From Batkoa obscura (taxonomy: Eukaryota > Entomophthoromycota > Entomophthoromycetes > Entomophthorales > Batkoaceae), in assembly GCA_030770535.1 (NCBI GenBank), contig JASVEC010000002.1, forward strand, positions 1,054,001 through 1,118,000: a stretch of DNA of 64,000 nt. The letters run 5' to 3'. The first letter of the stretch is position 1; every line of letters begins with the position of its first letter. The notes beneath the pieces are model-generated. The model was not told where the DNA came from, searched no databases, and was given only the letters and a program-made list of their open reading frames with translations. Below are positions 11,009 to 21,974 of this stretch, in pieces. Made by a program: the position numbers and the translations under genes.

Positions 11009-12242
11009 ATGATAGATCAATTCATTTTATATCTTAAATATGCTTACTATTTATTATTGCTAAAGTTGACACAGTTATCTCAGGTAAATTATTCTAGTAA
11101 ATAAAAATAAAATAGATAGACTAAACTAAACTAAATGGTTTAAAAAATGATAGTGGATTGGTCAACCAAGCGGTACAAGTAATAATCAATTTGTTCAAAA
11201 ATTAGTTGTATTTGGTAAATCTTATATTATTTATTTATTTATTTATTATTATTATTGTTCTTATTATTTAACATTAAAAAATAATCTATTAATAATAAAC
11301 TCATTATGTTTATAAATATTAATAAACAATTAACTAACTTTTTAATTCTTAATTTTTAATTTTATATCAATAGGAGATGACTTAGCCCTTGGGTATGGAG
11401 ACAAGATATCATTTGGTAGTGGAATAGGACTCACATTTTATTTGAAAACATTATTATTTAAAGCTAAAAATATTAAACAAGAATGGAAATTATTTAATTA
11501 TGGTCAATATGGTAGTACCTCTAATCAATGGCATCCAGAAGGTCCGTTATTTAAGAAATATATTGAAAGGAATCAGACTATTGAAGGAGCAGGATTGTTT
11601 TTGTTCTCAGTTGGGATGTATGATGTTAAGTAATTAATTTTTTATCTTGAATGAAACTATGTAAGAATGGGAGTTAATTAATGTTTTTTATTTAAATAGG
11701 AAATCAGATGATTTTGATTTAATTATTAATAATATAATGGAAACAAGCGAAAAGATTAGTGAATTCGGCAAAATATATATATATACAATACCCGATTTAA
11801 CAAGAAATGTTGTACTAAAACAAGAGATTCATAAGTTTAATAAATTATTAATGGAAAGAATTAATAGGTAAATTGAGTTACTTTATTTTATATTATTTTT
11901 ACATATTATTAATTAATATTTATTTATTTATTATATTATATTATATTATTATAGTTTAAATCATCCTAATATTAAATTATTATTACAATTGGATAGTAAT
12001 AATTATGAATTTAAACGTATTGATCTTATTAATGGTAATGGCACTCATTTTAATAAAAAGGTAAATATTATTATTATTATTATTATTATTATTGTTATTA
12101 TTTCATAAAATATTAAGAATTCTAATTTTAATTCAATTTTTATTAGGGTTATCACAAAATAACTAAAGACAGTTTAGATGTGATTATTAATGATATGGTT
12201 AAATTAGAATTCAATGCTTTTTCAAAAGCATTAGGTTATTAA
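11009..12242 (+). CDS. Secreted SGNH/GDSL-fold protein lacking the catalytic residues (pseudoenzyme)
   Basis: Six exons in consistent phase (11009-11083, 11154-11214, 11374-11629, 11700-11867, 11955-12060, 12147-12242) give 253 residues. Residues 1-25 form a hydrophobic signal peptide. The fold is that of SGNH hydrolases. Block I reads LVVFGDDLALGYGD (43-55) where active members have FGDS, so the nucleophile Ser is Asp48. Block II is NYGQYGSTS (87-95). Block III reads SVGMYDV where GxND is expected, so the oxyanion Asn is Tyr128. The block V region is NGTHFNKKGYHKI, keeping His218 but with Asn215 in place of the triad Asp. All three changes fall in an otherwise open, spliced gene, so I infer a selected non-catalytic or altered protein rather than a relic. 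It converges on the coiled-coil gene, 72 bp between stop codons. Confidence 0.7.
12067..12100 (+). repeat. ATT microsatellite in the last intron of the SGNH-like gene
   Basis: About ten ATT triplets, the last interrupted by GTT, directly after the exon 5 donor. Confidence 0.8.
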
Positions 12243-12314
12243 ATTACAATAAAATATAAATTATAGTATAATATAAATTAAATTAAATTAAATTAATTAA
12301 TAAATAAATATTGT

Positions 12315-14452
12315 TTATTTTGATAATACATTATTTAATTGAATTAATTTTTTAGTTAATAATTCAATAGGTTCATTTATTTGTTTTTTAATATCTTGGA
12401 TTTTCTATATTAAAATAAAGGTTAAATAAATCATTATAATTGTAATTGTTAATTATTTACCTCATCACTAAAATTTAATTCAAAATTAGAATATGTGTTA
12501 TTTAATAATTGTTGATTTAATGTGTTACTATAATAAAATAATAAAATAATAGATTAATAAAATAATAAATAAATAGAAATAAAAACTTACAATTGATTTA
12601 ATAATTGAAATAAAGAATTATCCAATGTATTTGTATTATTAATGTTATTTAATAATAACAAATTATTATCTTTCTCTTCTTTAATCAATAGAAATTCTAA
12701 TATTTTATTTAATAAATCCTTATTTATCTAATACATAATTTAATAACTAATCAAATAAGCGAATAATCAATAATATTAATTTACCTTATTATCTTTTTTC
12801 ATTGTATTATTATTACAATTAACTTTTAACTCAATAAATATTTTATCTAACATAATCAAAACCTCATGAAATTCATGAAATTTCTGTTTTAAATTACAAT
12901 AATTCATTTTTAATAATAAATTAAAATATATTGTTAATTTTAAATAATTAATAATTAAATCTATTATTATTTTAAATTTATTATAAACTTGTTTTTGTTG
13001 ATTAATTTGTTTTTGATATTGAATTTGTTTTATATATTGAATTTCAATTAATTGAGTTTTGAAATTAATACTTTGTTCTTCTTTTTGTTCTTCTTTTTGT
13101 TCAATTATAAGCTGTAATAAACTATTTGAACATTAACTATTATAATTATTATAAAAAGTTAGATTAAAACTTACTTAATGTCTTTTGTCGTTGATGAGTT
13201 GTTATTTCTAAAATTAGCCAATAATTTTTGTTTTAATTGATTTTTGTATTTTATTTCTTTCAATTTACGTTGATTTTTTAAATAACTAATAAATTGATTT
13301 TATTACTAGTTAATTATATACTATTAATGTTAAACCTTACATTTCATTCAATTTGTTAATTTCATCCAATATCTCTATTTTCCAAAAAAAACATTAATAA
13401 CTTTTTCTCTTAATCTTTTAGTTTATACGAATACTTACTTTTTTCTTTGTTATTATATGTATTATTATTTAATTCAAAATTGATTTTAATTACTTCTATT
13501 AAATGAATAGCAATGGATTTAAAATTCAAATGAATGTCTTTCATTAGCGTTGTAAATAATAAAATGTCATATTCTAAACAAGTAGTTAAGTTTCAAAAAA
13601 CGTAGAATAAACACTATAAACATACTATCACATTGAATTAAGTCTAAAAATTTACTGTCCATCCAACCAAATGTTTTCTTAATCTAATTAAAAATTTAAT
13701 ATTAAATATGTCTCATATTATTACTGTAACTTCAAAATCTTACTTCTAAACTTTGTTTTTTAAATTTCATTTCTAATTCTCTTTCTTGATCTTGAATTAA
13801 TACTTCTTTTTGTTTTTTTAATATTTTAATTTCTTTTTGTAATTCAATTTCAGTATCACTAATCCTATTAAATCTCCATACAACTAAACTCAATATACTA
13901 ATTACCTTAAACAATTTAATTGATTTTTTAATATCAAATTCTGTTGTTCAAGTCGATCAAGTTGAGTTAGTTGTATTTGATATTTGAAGCTAAATAATTT
14001 AATAGAAATTAACTAAAATTGATATTAGTTTATTTGAATCTTTAAATTACCTTTTCTCTTCTAATTGACTATGAGTAGAATTCATAATCCTAACACCGCT
14101 TTGTTTTCCCTATCAAAATAATAAAGACAGAAATAAATAACATTCTAAAGTTTCTAATCACATAACAATAAAAATGAAAACTTACCCTCAATTCTATCAT
14201 CTCTAATCTCTCATCTTCACTCAAACACTTCCATTTCCAATATACCAATTCATCCATCAGTTTGTTTTTAATTTTATTAATATTATCTTGTTGATTTTTA
14301 TTGCTACTATCCTCTTTATTTCTACATTGAAACAAATGCGACTTTCTTAAATCGATGGAGTCTTTCTCATCTTTCCTCAATCCCTGTCGAATCTTTTCAA
14401 ATAACTCATAATTGTTAGAAGCTCTTGTTGGTCCTTGAAATTGAGAAGTCAT
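12315..14452 (-). CDS. Twelve-exon coiled-coil protein, unidentified
   Basis: Twelve exons join in consistent phase: 14452-14186, 14109-14051, 13989-13906, 13864-13744, 13683-13626, 13573-13439, 13374-13341, 13285-13175, 13121-12785, 12727-12591, 12527-12461 and 12404-12315. They give 499 residues; most donors are GTAAG/GTAAT and one is GTATGT. The N-terminal ~90 residues are mixed and charged (DELVYWKWKC near the end of exon 1). The rest is rich in Leu, Lys, Gln, Glu and Asn with long heptad-like stretches (LEQQNLILKNQL, IELQKEIKILKKQ, IIEQKEEQKEEQ), so a multi-segment coiled coil is expected. No signal peptide or membrane span is seen. Candidates such as a kinetochore, spindle-pole or augmin-type subunit are speculation. 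Unusual for its exon density: mean coding exon about 125 nt. Confidence 0.65.
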
Positions 14453-14958
14453 AAAGATTAACAGATTGGATTATTTTTCAAACAGTTGAAATTGATTATA
14501 AATTCTTTTAAAAAAACAAAATAAGTCATAATAAAAATTAGAATCCTTTAACTATTTTCTAGTAAAAGCAAAATTTGCAACTAAATTTAACCAAGTTTAC
14601 TTAAGAAATAAAAACAAATTTTAATTAACAAGTGCTTTTCGAAACTGACCATGTGGGCTGATTGTGTTACACTTAATAAGTCTGCTAACTTTTCTTTATA
14701 TCATTTTAAATAAAGGATTATGACAGACCAATCCTCAAATATTGATTTCAATTATTTTTAAAATTTTTAATACATCTGAAATTTTATTAAATTTAGTGTA
14801 TTATAAAATGATTTTTATAAAATATTATAAAATTTATATCTAAAATAGTAATTTATAAGATATTTTCTAAGTAATCTGGCTTTTTGGGTAGGTTCATGTT
14901 GGCAAAAGTACAAAACTCTTGTGGTTTAGCTTTTACAGAGAAAATAATTTACTTTTAG
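14453..14958. other. Intergenic sequence upstream of the coiled-coil gene
   Basis: AT-rich 5' flank with no recognised element until the first MITE of the following cluster. Confidence 0.4.
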
Positions 14959-15066
14959 ATATGGGGATGTATTTTTGTGTTTAAGGATTTTACTAATAAT
15001 TTTTCCACTCAAATGATGCATAAAAGATGGAAAAAGTAATGAAGCCAAAAAAAAACACTCCCATAT
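14959..15066 (+). mobile_element. MITE copy 3
   Basis: ATATGGGGATGT to CTCCCATAT. Subfamily A by CCACTC and GAAGCC, but the centre is changed (AAATGATGCATAAAAG). Confidence 0.85.
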
Positions 15067-15073
15067 TAAAAGC

Positions 15074-15187
15074 ATATAAGGGTGTGTTTTTTTGTTTAAG
15101 AATTTTACTATGATTTTCCCATTTAAGTAGTGCTTAAGTGGAAAAATTGTTAATAAAACTCTTAAATATAAAATTATATCCTCATAA
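15074..15187 (+). mobile_element. MITE copy 4, rearranged
   Basis: Begins ATATAAGGGTGTG and ends ATATCCTCATAA. Both halves resemble the TTTAAGAATTTTACTA arm, as if two left arms were joined around the centre. Confidence 0.65.
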
Positions 15188-15429
15188 GTTGTTGCAATTA
15201 ATGGCTTTTTAAAATCAACTTTAGCTTAAAAAGTCAGATTACTTTAAAAAATACTTTATAATAAATTTTTTTGAATTGTATAAATAAAATTTGAAATTAA
15301 TTTTTAACCAAAAAAATTATCTCAAATAATATAAAAAAAGTATTAAAAAAAATTAAAATATTCAGCTTAAAGTATTTTTTAAATATTAATAAAAAAATGT
15401 TATTTAAAAACATAAAAGGATGTTCAAAT

Positions 15430-15960
15430 TAGTCTTAGGATTTTTTAATTTCAATATAATAAAAATAATAATATAAATATTGTGATTCATTTATATTAAT
15501 TTTAATAGCTATTTATGAAACCCAGAATTTATACAATTTTATGATAATGATGGAATTCATTAAAACTTACTATTGATAATAATAAACTTGATTAGGCAAT
15601 ATATAAAGTTAATGTTTTAAAAGAAATAAGAAATAAATATCAATAAATACCATTATCATCAACCATAGTTTTACTATATGGGGCTGTTTTTTTTAGTTTC
15701 ATTATTTTTCGATTTTTTAAGCGCTATTTGAGTGGAAAGGCTGCTAATAAAATTCTTAAATAAAAAAAATACATCCTCATATTTTTTTAATAAGTATAAA
15801 AACTTTGGATTTAATATAAGTAGAAATTAATATAACCACTTAAAAATAGTTAATAAGAATAAAACATTAATATCATAATTTATTATTAACAATATAAAAA
15901 AAATCAAAAATAAGTAAATTAAAATTATCATATAATATTTAATAATTTAATCATCAAAAT
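15430..15960 (+). mobile_element. Decayed partial copy of the 35-38 kb DNA transposon
   Basis: Collinear with 35680-36270 of the larger transposon. Shared landmarks are GTGATTCATTTATATTAA, TACTATTGATAATAATAAAC and TTTGGATTTAATATAAGTAG (TTTGGGTTTAATATAAATAG in the other copy). The copy ends before the DDE region and its reading frame is heavily damaged. MITE copy 5 sits inside it at a point where the other copy has none, while the two MITEs in the other copy are absent here, so those insertions came after the copies separated. Confidence 0.7.
15676..15782 (-). mobile_element. MITE copy 5, nested in the decayed transposon copy
   Basis: ATATGGGGCTGT to ACATCCTCATAT, with AAGCGCTATTTGAGTGG at the centre. 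It splits the decayed transposon copy. Confidence 0.85.
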
Positions 15961-16052
15961 TTTTGGATGTTTTTTTAGCTTTAATACTTTTTCCATCTTT
16001 TAAGCATTATTTGAGTGGAAAAATTGTTAGATACAAAAATACACCCCCATAT
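15958..16052 (-). mobile_element. MITE copy 6, left end eroded and internally deleted
   Basis: Left end reads TTTTGGATGTTTTTTTAGC, the right end ACACCCCCATAT is good. About ten bases are missing in the right arm after GTTAG. Confidence 0.7.
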
Positions 16053-16125
16053 TTTCATTTATCAAAATTTTATGAAATTTTAATAAATAAAATCATTGAT
16101 AGCTTTTTAGAGCAAATTTAAATAT

Positions 16126-16232
16126 ATATGGGGATGTATTTTTGTATTTAAGAATTTTACTAACAAATTTTCCGCTCAAATAGCGCTTAAAAAATGAAAA
16201 AAATAATGAAGTCAAAAGAAATACTCCCATAT
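16126..16232 (+). mobile_element. MITE copy 7, subfamily B
   Basis: ATATGGGGATGT to ACTCCCATAT, with CCGCTC, AAAAAATG and GAAGTC. Confidence 0.85.
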
Positions 16233-16373
16233 GGTAGTATAAAAAAGTGATATAATAAAAAATAAAAAATTCGATTAAATTTGATTATAAGCTATATATA
16301 AAAAAGATTATAACTTGTAAAATAGCAATTATAATTTCAAAGGTGTCCTTAATAACTTGAAACACCCTGTATG

Positions 16374-16478
16374 ATAAGGGGCTGTTTTTTTTAGTTTCAT
16401 TATTTTCCCATTTTTTAAGTTCTATTTATGTGGAAAAATTGTCAGTAAAATTCTTAAATACAAAAATACATCCCCATA
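16374..16478 (-). mobile_element. MITE copy 8
   Basis: ATAAGGGGCTGT to ACATCCCCATAA. The outer base pair differs from the usual ATAT on both sides, which helps separate the element end from its flanks. Confidence 0.75.
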
Positions 16479-16570
16479 AATTGAGTTAAATTTTATTTAT
16501 TATACAAGTCCTTTTATTTTTTATTTTTTATTTTTTCCTTTCCTTACAATATCTTTGTCAAGCATCTAAT

Positions 16571-16674
16571 ATATGAAGATGTTTTTTTGATTTCACTACT
16601 TTTTCCATCTTTTAAGCGTTATTTGAGTGGAAAATTTGTTAGTAAATTCTTAAATGAAAAAATACATCCCCATA
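16571..16674 (-). mobile_element. MITE copy 9
   Basis: ATATGAAGATGT to ACATCCCCATAT, centre AAGCGTTATTTGAGTGG. Confidence 0.8.
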
Positions 16675-17296
16675 TTATTTTTTTCTTAAATAACAATAAA
16701 ACATTTAAAAGTTCAAAGTATTTTTAAGATTTTCAAAAAAAAAACATTTATTAAAAAACCGAAATATTTATTAAAATTTAACCAAATATAGTAAGTAAGG
16801 TTTTTCAAATATTACACTAAGTTATTAAATTGAGTTTCATAATGTTAAAAATAACATAAAATACTTTTAAATTTTTATTTTTAGGATTAATTAATTAGCT
16901 ATAAAATCGTGATAATATTGAGAACAATTATTAATAAAATGATTCAAATCAAAAGTCAATTAAAGAATTATTAAAATTAAACAATTTAAAGCAATATTTC
17001 TATACTTGTTTATTTTATAAAACATTAATTTTAAATATGTATTTTATAACAAAAGTGAAAGAGTGGTGAACTTAATTTGATCATTTTTATATTATTTGAA
17101 GAACTGTTTAAAACACTAATAAATGAAACTTCTAAAATGCGGTTCCTAAATTAAGAAACTTTTGAGAAATTAGAAGTTTGTAAATGCATCAAGTTCATTT
17201 ATTAGTTATTCTAGTAATATGAACCAAAAATTAAGTATATAAGCAAAAGATAGAATCATTCTATTAATTACAACAATTTAATAATTTTACTAAAGG
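16675..17296. other. Intergenic sequence upstream of the first orphan gene
   Basis: AT-rich 5' flank with no repeat copy. The only notable motif is the TATA-like box listed separately. Confidence 0.4.
17236..17243 (+). promoter_or_regulatory. Candidate TATA box
   Basis: TATATAAG lies 54-61 bp before the ATG of the 200-residue orphan gene, with a CAACAATTTA-type leader between. Confidence 0.4.
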
Positions 17297-17899
17297 ATGG
17301 TTAATAAAATACACTATGGCTACTCGGAACTACCAACGATAAATGAAAAGGAAGAAGATGCTTTAATGATTTATCTAAGAAGTATAGGTCATGAAGCATT
17401 ATATCCAACAATATCTAAAGTATTTAAAGATGTAACCCCCGATAAAATACAAAATACATTAAAAGAAGTAAATCAATTTATATGTCAAGAACAAAATAAC
17501 AAAAAAGGACTACGAGCCAGTTTAGATAATATGAAAAATAAGTTATTAAAGCCAATAAAGAAGAAGTTAAGTTTGGATCATATCACTTCAAATTATCAAG
17601 AGGTTAAATCTCTTTCAAATGCCAATAATTGTACTAAAAGAATTCCAAATGGATCCTTGAGTATAACGTCCAGTTATGGTCCACTTAGTCCAGAAACATT
17701 GTCTGCTCCTAATACCCCATTAACTAAAGAATTATCCAGTCCAAACTTGAGTTTTATTCAATCTCCAACGTCACTAAATGAGAGTGTAAATTTATGTATA
17801 ATACAAGATCAATCGAACTTCAACTCCCCTTATTTAACTTCTCCAACTTTGGTTAAATATTCTTTAGAAGAGGCTAGAAAGCGACTTAATCGTAGCTAA
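17297..17899 (+). CDS. Orphan protein with Ser/Pro-rich tail; paralogue of the 18.5 kb gene
   Basis: Single-exon protein of 200 residues with an ATG in an A-rich leader context. Residues about 12-75 align with the neighbouring minus-strand gene: both share an acidic run, then a YLRSIGHEALYPTISKVFKD-type block, then an amphipathic helix and a basic segment (KNKLLKPIKKKLS here). The C-terminal half is Ser/Thr/Pro-rich with many Ser-Pro/Thr-Pro sites (GPLSPETL, SAPNTPL, LSSPNLS, SPTSLN), suggesting a disordered tail open to proline-directed kinases. No signal peptide or membrane span. I do not recognise the family. The pair faces tail to tail, about 570 bp apart. Confidence 0.65.
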   Translation: MVNKIHYGYSELPTINEKEEDALMIYLRSIGHEALYPTISKVFKDVTPDKIQNTLKEVNQFICQEQNNKKGLRASLDNMKNKLLKPIKKKLSLDHITSNYQEVKSLSNANNCTKRIPNGSLSITSSYGPLSPETLSAPNTPLTKELSSPNLSFIQSPTSLNESVNLCIIQDQSNFNSPYLTSPTLVKYSLEEARKRLNRS

Positions 17900-18470
17900 T
17901 TTAAATTGAAAAACATGAAATCTTTTTTTATTTATAATTTAATTAAAATTAAAATTAAAAATTTCAAATATTTTAATTAGTTGATTTTAGTCGCGTGTTT
18001 ACTTTCTATATTTATCAAAATTTCTCAATTTTGAATTTTGAATTAGGAGTTGATTCCAAATAATAATTATAAAATTTTAATATTTATAAGTATAATTCCA
18101 TTATTAAATGAAAAGGTGGGGTGTTACTTACATCTCTGAATACTCAAAATAAATTCATTGGTAATCATAAAGTAATTGCTTTTTTATGTTGGGTGAAATA
18201 GTAGTACTAATAACAATATTAATCTTTTCAAAATTTTAAATATTGATATATTAATATATTAATATATTGATATTTAATAATACTTTAGAAGTCCCTAATT
18301 ATAGCATTAAATTGATTTAAAACCTATATTAATTATAAAAAAATAGTTTATTAACTTTAAAAGTATAATAAACTACTAAACATAAAAAAGTAAAGGTATA
18401 AAACAAACTATTTATTAATCTATAGAATAGTGAATAAAAAAGTGGGAAATCCAAGGGAAGCAATAACACA
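17900..18470. other. Convergent intergenic region between the two orphan paralogues
   Basis: AT-rich, with a TATTAATATATTAATATATTGATATT run near 18244-18270 in short alternating units. No MITE copy. Confidence 0.4.
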
Positions 18471-18860
18471 TTAAAAGTTGAGTTTATGAATCAAGTTAAA
18501 CGATTGAGGTCCACTAACACAATGACAATTGGGCACATTTTTACAAGAAGCATAATCAAAATCCACTTTTTTAACATCCTTTTTTACTTTTCGATTGAAA
18601 TAGAATTTTACTCCTTTACTTATTGAATTGATATACGATCTCAATTTGTTATTTAAAGCGGAGGGTATCTTTTCTTTTTTAATAGCATGATATTTAGTTA
18701 GTTGATCTAAAGCTACTCGAATTTCATGATTCCCTAAATCTACAAAAACTTTGGATAATTCAGGGTATAAATCTAAGTAACCAGTACTCATTAAATATAA
18801 TAAAAGCTGACTGTCTTGTTCATCGTTTGTATTGGATAATTCAACTGGATTATCGCACAT
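18471..18860 (-). CDS. Small orphan protein, paralogue of the 17.3 kb gene
   Basis: Single-exon protein of 129 residues. Its LLLYLMSTGYLDLYPELS block followed by KVFVDL is the counterpart of LMIYLRSIGHEALYPTIS and KVFKDV in the neighbouring gene, and the basic segment (YFNRKVKKDVKK) follows at a similar distance. It lacks the Ser/Pro tail; instead a short Cys-containing C-terminus (SCKNVPNCHCVSG) is present. Conservation of residue pattern between two diverged neighbours argues that both are, or were, real genes. Function unknown. Confidence 0.6.
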   Translation of the reverse strand: MCDNPVELSNTNDEQDSQLLLYLMSTGYLDLYPELSKVFVDLGNHEIRVALDQLTKYHAIKKEKIPSALNNKLRSYINSISKGVKFYFNRKVKKDVKKVDFDYASCKNVPNCHCVSGPQSFNLIHKLNF

Positions 18861-19962
18861 ACTTAAAATAAGATAAGAAATAAATAAATAAAAATTACAA
18901 AAAATTAAAAGTTAAAATTTGCTTTTTCAAACCTTTTATTCACTCACCTTTTAAATGTTTTGAAACAGGTTTGTTTTAACACTAAATGATTTAGTCGATG
19001 TAAGATTACTATTTCAGTTGACTCGGAATTTTATTGATTTATTTATTTTTAGTTAGTAAGATTTAAATGCACCCATTATTAATTAGTATTCTCTTATAAT
19101 GCTGATTCTATTTTTAAAAGTGTTTTAATAATAACAATACTATAAAAAGTAGGATAATAGAAGTATAAAATATTAGTCGATATTCTATATTAAATGTTTG
19201 TTTTTTGTAGTTCCATTATTATTGTCATTACTAACGCAATTGGAATCACTTCAGTTACGTTAATCTTTATTTTTAACAAACTTTAGAATTGTTTTTTTCT
19301 TATTAACTTAAACTTTATTTAATAACTCCCATTTTTCTTAACTCTCGAAATTGATTTTTCAAACATAATAATGTTTGAAATCAACTTGTTTTCTCAGTTT
19401 AATTAAATATAGTATTTTTACCTCCTTTTGAGTTAATATCAGTAAATTTAATAATTAGAGAAAAAAAATTAGCATCTCAAACTAGTATTATTGTCATTAT
19501 TGTTTATTAATCTTAATGTCAAGGCTTTAACAATATCGGTATAAGGATGTTTTTTTTGTTTCAGCACTTTTTTCATTTTTTAAGTGCTATTTGTGCAGGA
19601 AAATTGCTAGTAAAAACCTTAAACAAGAATAGATCCCATATTTTCTGAAAAATTACTATTTTATAAAAAAAACTCATTATCTCAAACTAATGTTAATCAT
19701 TTAACAGTATTTTGTCTAAATAGTAAACAGAGGCCTTTCGATGTTTTATATAAATAGTAATTTTCTTTTGAAATGAAAATAGTATTTAAGATAAATAAAC
19801 TTATTAAAGTATTTTCAACTGATAAAGGCAGATAAGAGGGCTATTTTAAGCAATAAGTTTGCTCTTTATTGTAATTTTAATGAAATTTGATTTATTCTGC
19901 TTAAGAAATAGATAAAGAGATGAGATGTAAGCGCTGGATTTCCATAGTTAATAAAGCTCAAA
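18861..19962. other. Intergenic region with one MITE
   Basis: Apart from the MITE at 19540-19641, only AT-rich sequence without a supported gene or RNA. Confidence 0.4.
19540..19641 (-). mobile_element. MITE copy 10
   Basis: ATAAGGATGT to GATCCCATAT, centre AAGTGCTATTTGTGCAGG. Moderately diverged. Confidence 0.7.
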
Positions 19963-21974
19963 TCAGTTTTCAGTAATAGAAACTTTGATAGCCTCAGCAA
20001 ATTGAGTGGTATTAAAGTTCCTATAATTTATTTTCTTTTCGATATTTCTTTTAAAAGTAAATTTTTTTGTTAAATTTGTACTAAATATAGTTCCATCCAA
20101 GCCAAGCTAAATAAATGAAAATAGACGAATTTTAGCTTGATTAAAAAAGACTTACATCCCATCAATATGAGCTCTAGATCTCATTAAAAGAGGATGAAAT
20201 TAAAATTAGTTTTAAATTTCCTATCTTGTAACCATCTTCAAGGGTCAAAGCATTTGTGTTTTTCCATAACGAGGGTAAATTGTGTAAAGAGTTAATATTC
20301 ATTCCAAGAATAACCTAGGAGACATTGTTAATTTTGTTTAATTTTATAATTGATTTTACCTCTTCTTATATATAATAACTATCAACTACTTTACCTTCTT
20401 TAGGTATAACCCTTGTTAGAGCGCCACCAGTCATTAGTAAGCTTACTAAGCCTTCATGAGTTATTGCATTAAGATAATGACATTCTGACTTATATTTAGT
20501 ATAAATAGTCGAATTTTTGTCTGGAAATATTATAAGTATTTGTTTTTTGGCTTTTTATATACTTCTAGATTACTAATTAATAAATAAAATGTTCTAATTG
20601 CATCAGTTTGATTATATCAATAATCGATTATACTAAATTACCATGTAAGTGAGTTTAAAGTAATATCAGCCCTAGTACCACTTCAAATCATTTGGTTAAA
20701 ATAGCTTAATAACTTAAGGAACAGAATCGCATTTATAAAATCAATTCTTCACCTATATCTTTATCACTCAAATGATTTTCAGTATCTGGATCCATCACTT
20801 TAAGAAAAGTACTTAAGATAATAGCTCTATCTAGATTATTTCTAGCATCTTTTATTATTTGATATGCGAACCAAATACGATTAAGTAAATTCAATAATTT
20901 TATCACCAGTTAATACCTCATATAATTTTCTAATGCCATCAAATTGACAGTGTTTCATAAATGTAAACATAAATACCTAGTATTGTCTAAATATTGCAAC
21001 TTAAAAATGGAGGATAAACCATACCACAAGGCTATAATTGGAAGTATTATATACTCATCTTACTGCTAGATGATGACCATTCTTTAGGATACTAAACGGT
21101 TTTCCAAATGCCAAGCTGCCAATTACATCATAATAATCATATTAGTATAGATATGGGCTATTTCATAAATAATTTACAAAAGTAAAGTAACAAAAATAAA
21201 GACCAGTATCTAACCTTTGACCTTAAGTTGCAAGTCTATCCACCTTATTTACAAAAGCGCATACATCTTTTTTGACTAAGTACTTTATGATTTTTATTTC
21301 CTTTCCCTAAAAAGACGGAAAAACAATTTTTTTGTAACTATTAACCACTAATTCATAAAACGTTCAAAATATTACTCACTAGTGAAAATCTCTTTGTCTT
21401 TTTCACATTTTATTTATTATCTAGTACTAAAAATAGTTTCTTCTGCTATATGAAAAACATCACAAGTTTCATATTTTATGTAGGTATGAGTTAAGTGTAT
21501 CTCTTTTAACGTTAAATCAGAAGAAAATGAGATCTCATTCCAATCTAGTTTCATCATCCTTATTATTATAATACCTAATTTTAACTTTGATGCTTACTTA
21601 ATTTTACTACATTCCCATATTTACTATGCAAATTGAGAGCATACTCTGGAAAGGCACCATCTATCATATAAAATCTACTTATGAAGGGGAATATTAAGTT
21701 AATTAAAGGACCAGATATTTCCCTCAATAGGCTAAAACATACGTCATATGTGGATGTTTTTTTTGGCTTCATCGTTTTTTCCATCTTTTTAAGCGCCATT
21801 TGAGTAGAATAATTATTAGCAAAATTCTCAAATATAAAAACACATTCTCATATATAGCCTTTAAATACGAAATTATAACATCCTCTTAACATTTAAGTAA
21901 TAATCTACTTTATAACCATAGTACGAAAAAAGTGTTGTAAGGATATAATTCAATACTAGAATTAAGCTAGACAT
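19963..21974 (-). pseudogene. Cytochrome P450 pseudogene, paralogue of the 40 kb P450
   Basis: Reading the minus strand from 21974, the whole P450 gene at 40.0-42.0 kb can be followed. An ATG with a matching leader comes first. The GPLINLIFPF and PEYALNLHSKYGNVVKLSK segment lies at 21581-21720, the K-helix block around 20390-20500, and LAWMELYLV near 20100-20130, with the stop at 19963-19965. It is dead by several signs. A MITE sits at the start of exon 2. The K-helix HESLR has become HEGLV. The heme loop matching FLIGPRACVG has lost the Cys and Gly pattern. Frames are broken throughout. Intron positions are still recognisable, so it arose by DNA duplication and not retroposition. Confidence 0.85.
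21746..21853 (-). mobile_element. MITE copy 11, inserted in the P450 pseudogene
   Basis: ATATGTGGATGT to TTCTCATAT. Sequence on either side aligns with the intact P450: exon 1/intron 1 beyond 21854, exon 2 below 21745. Confidence 0.85.
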
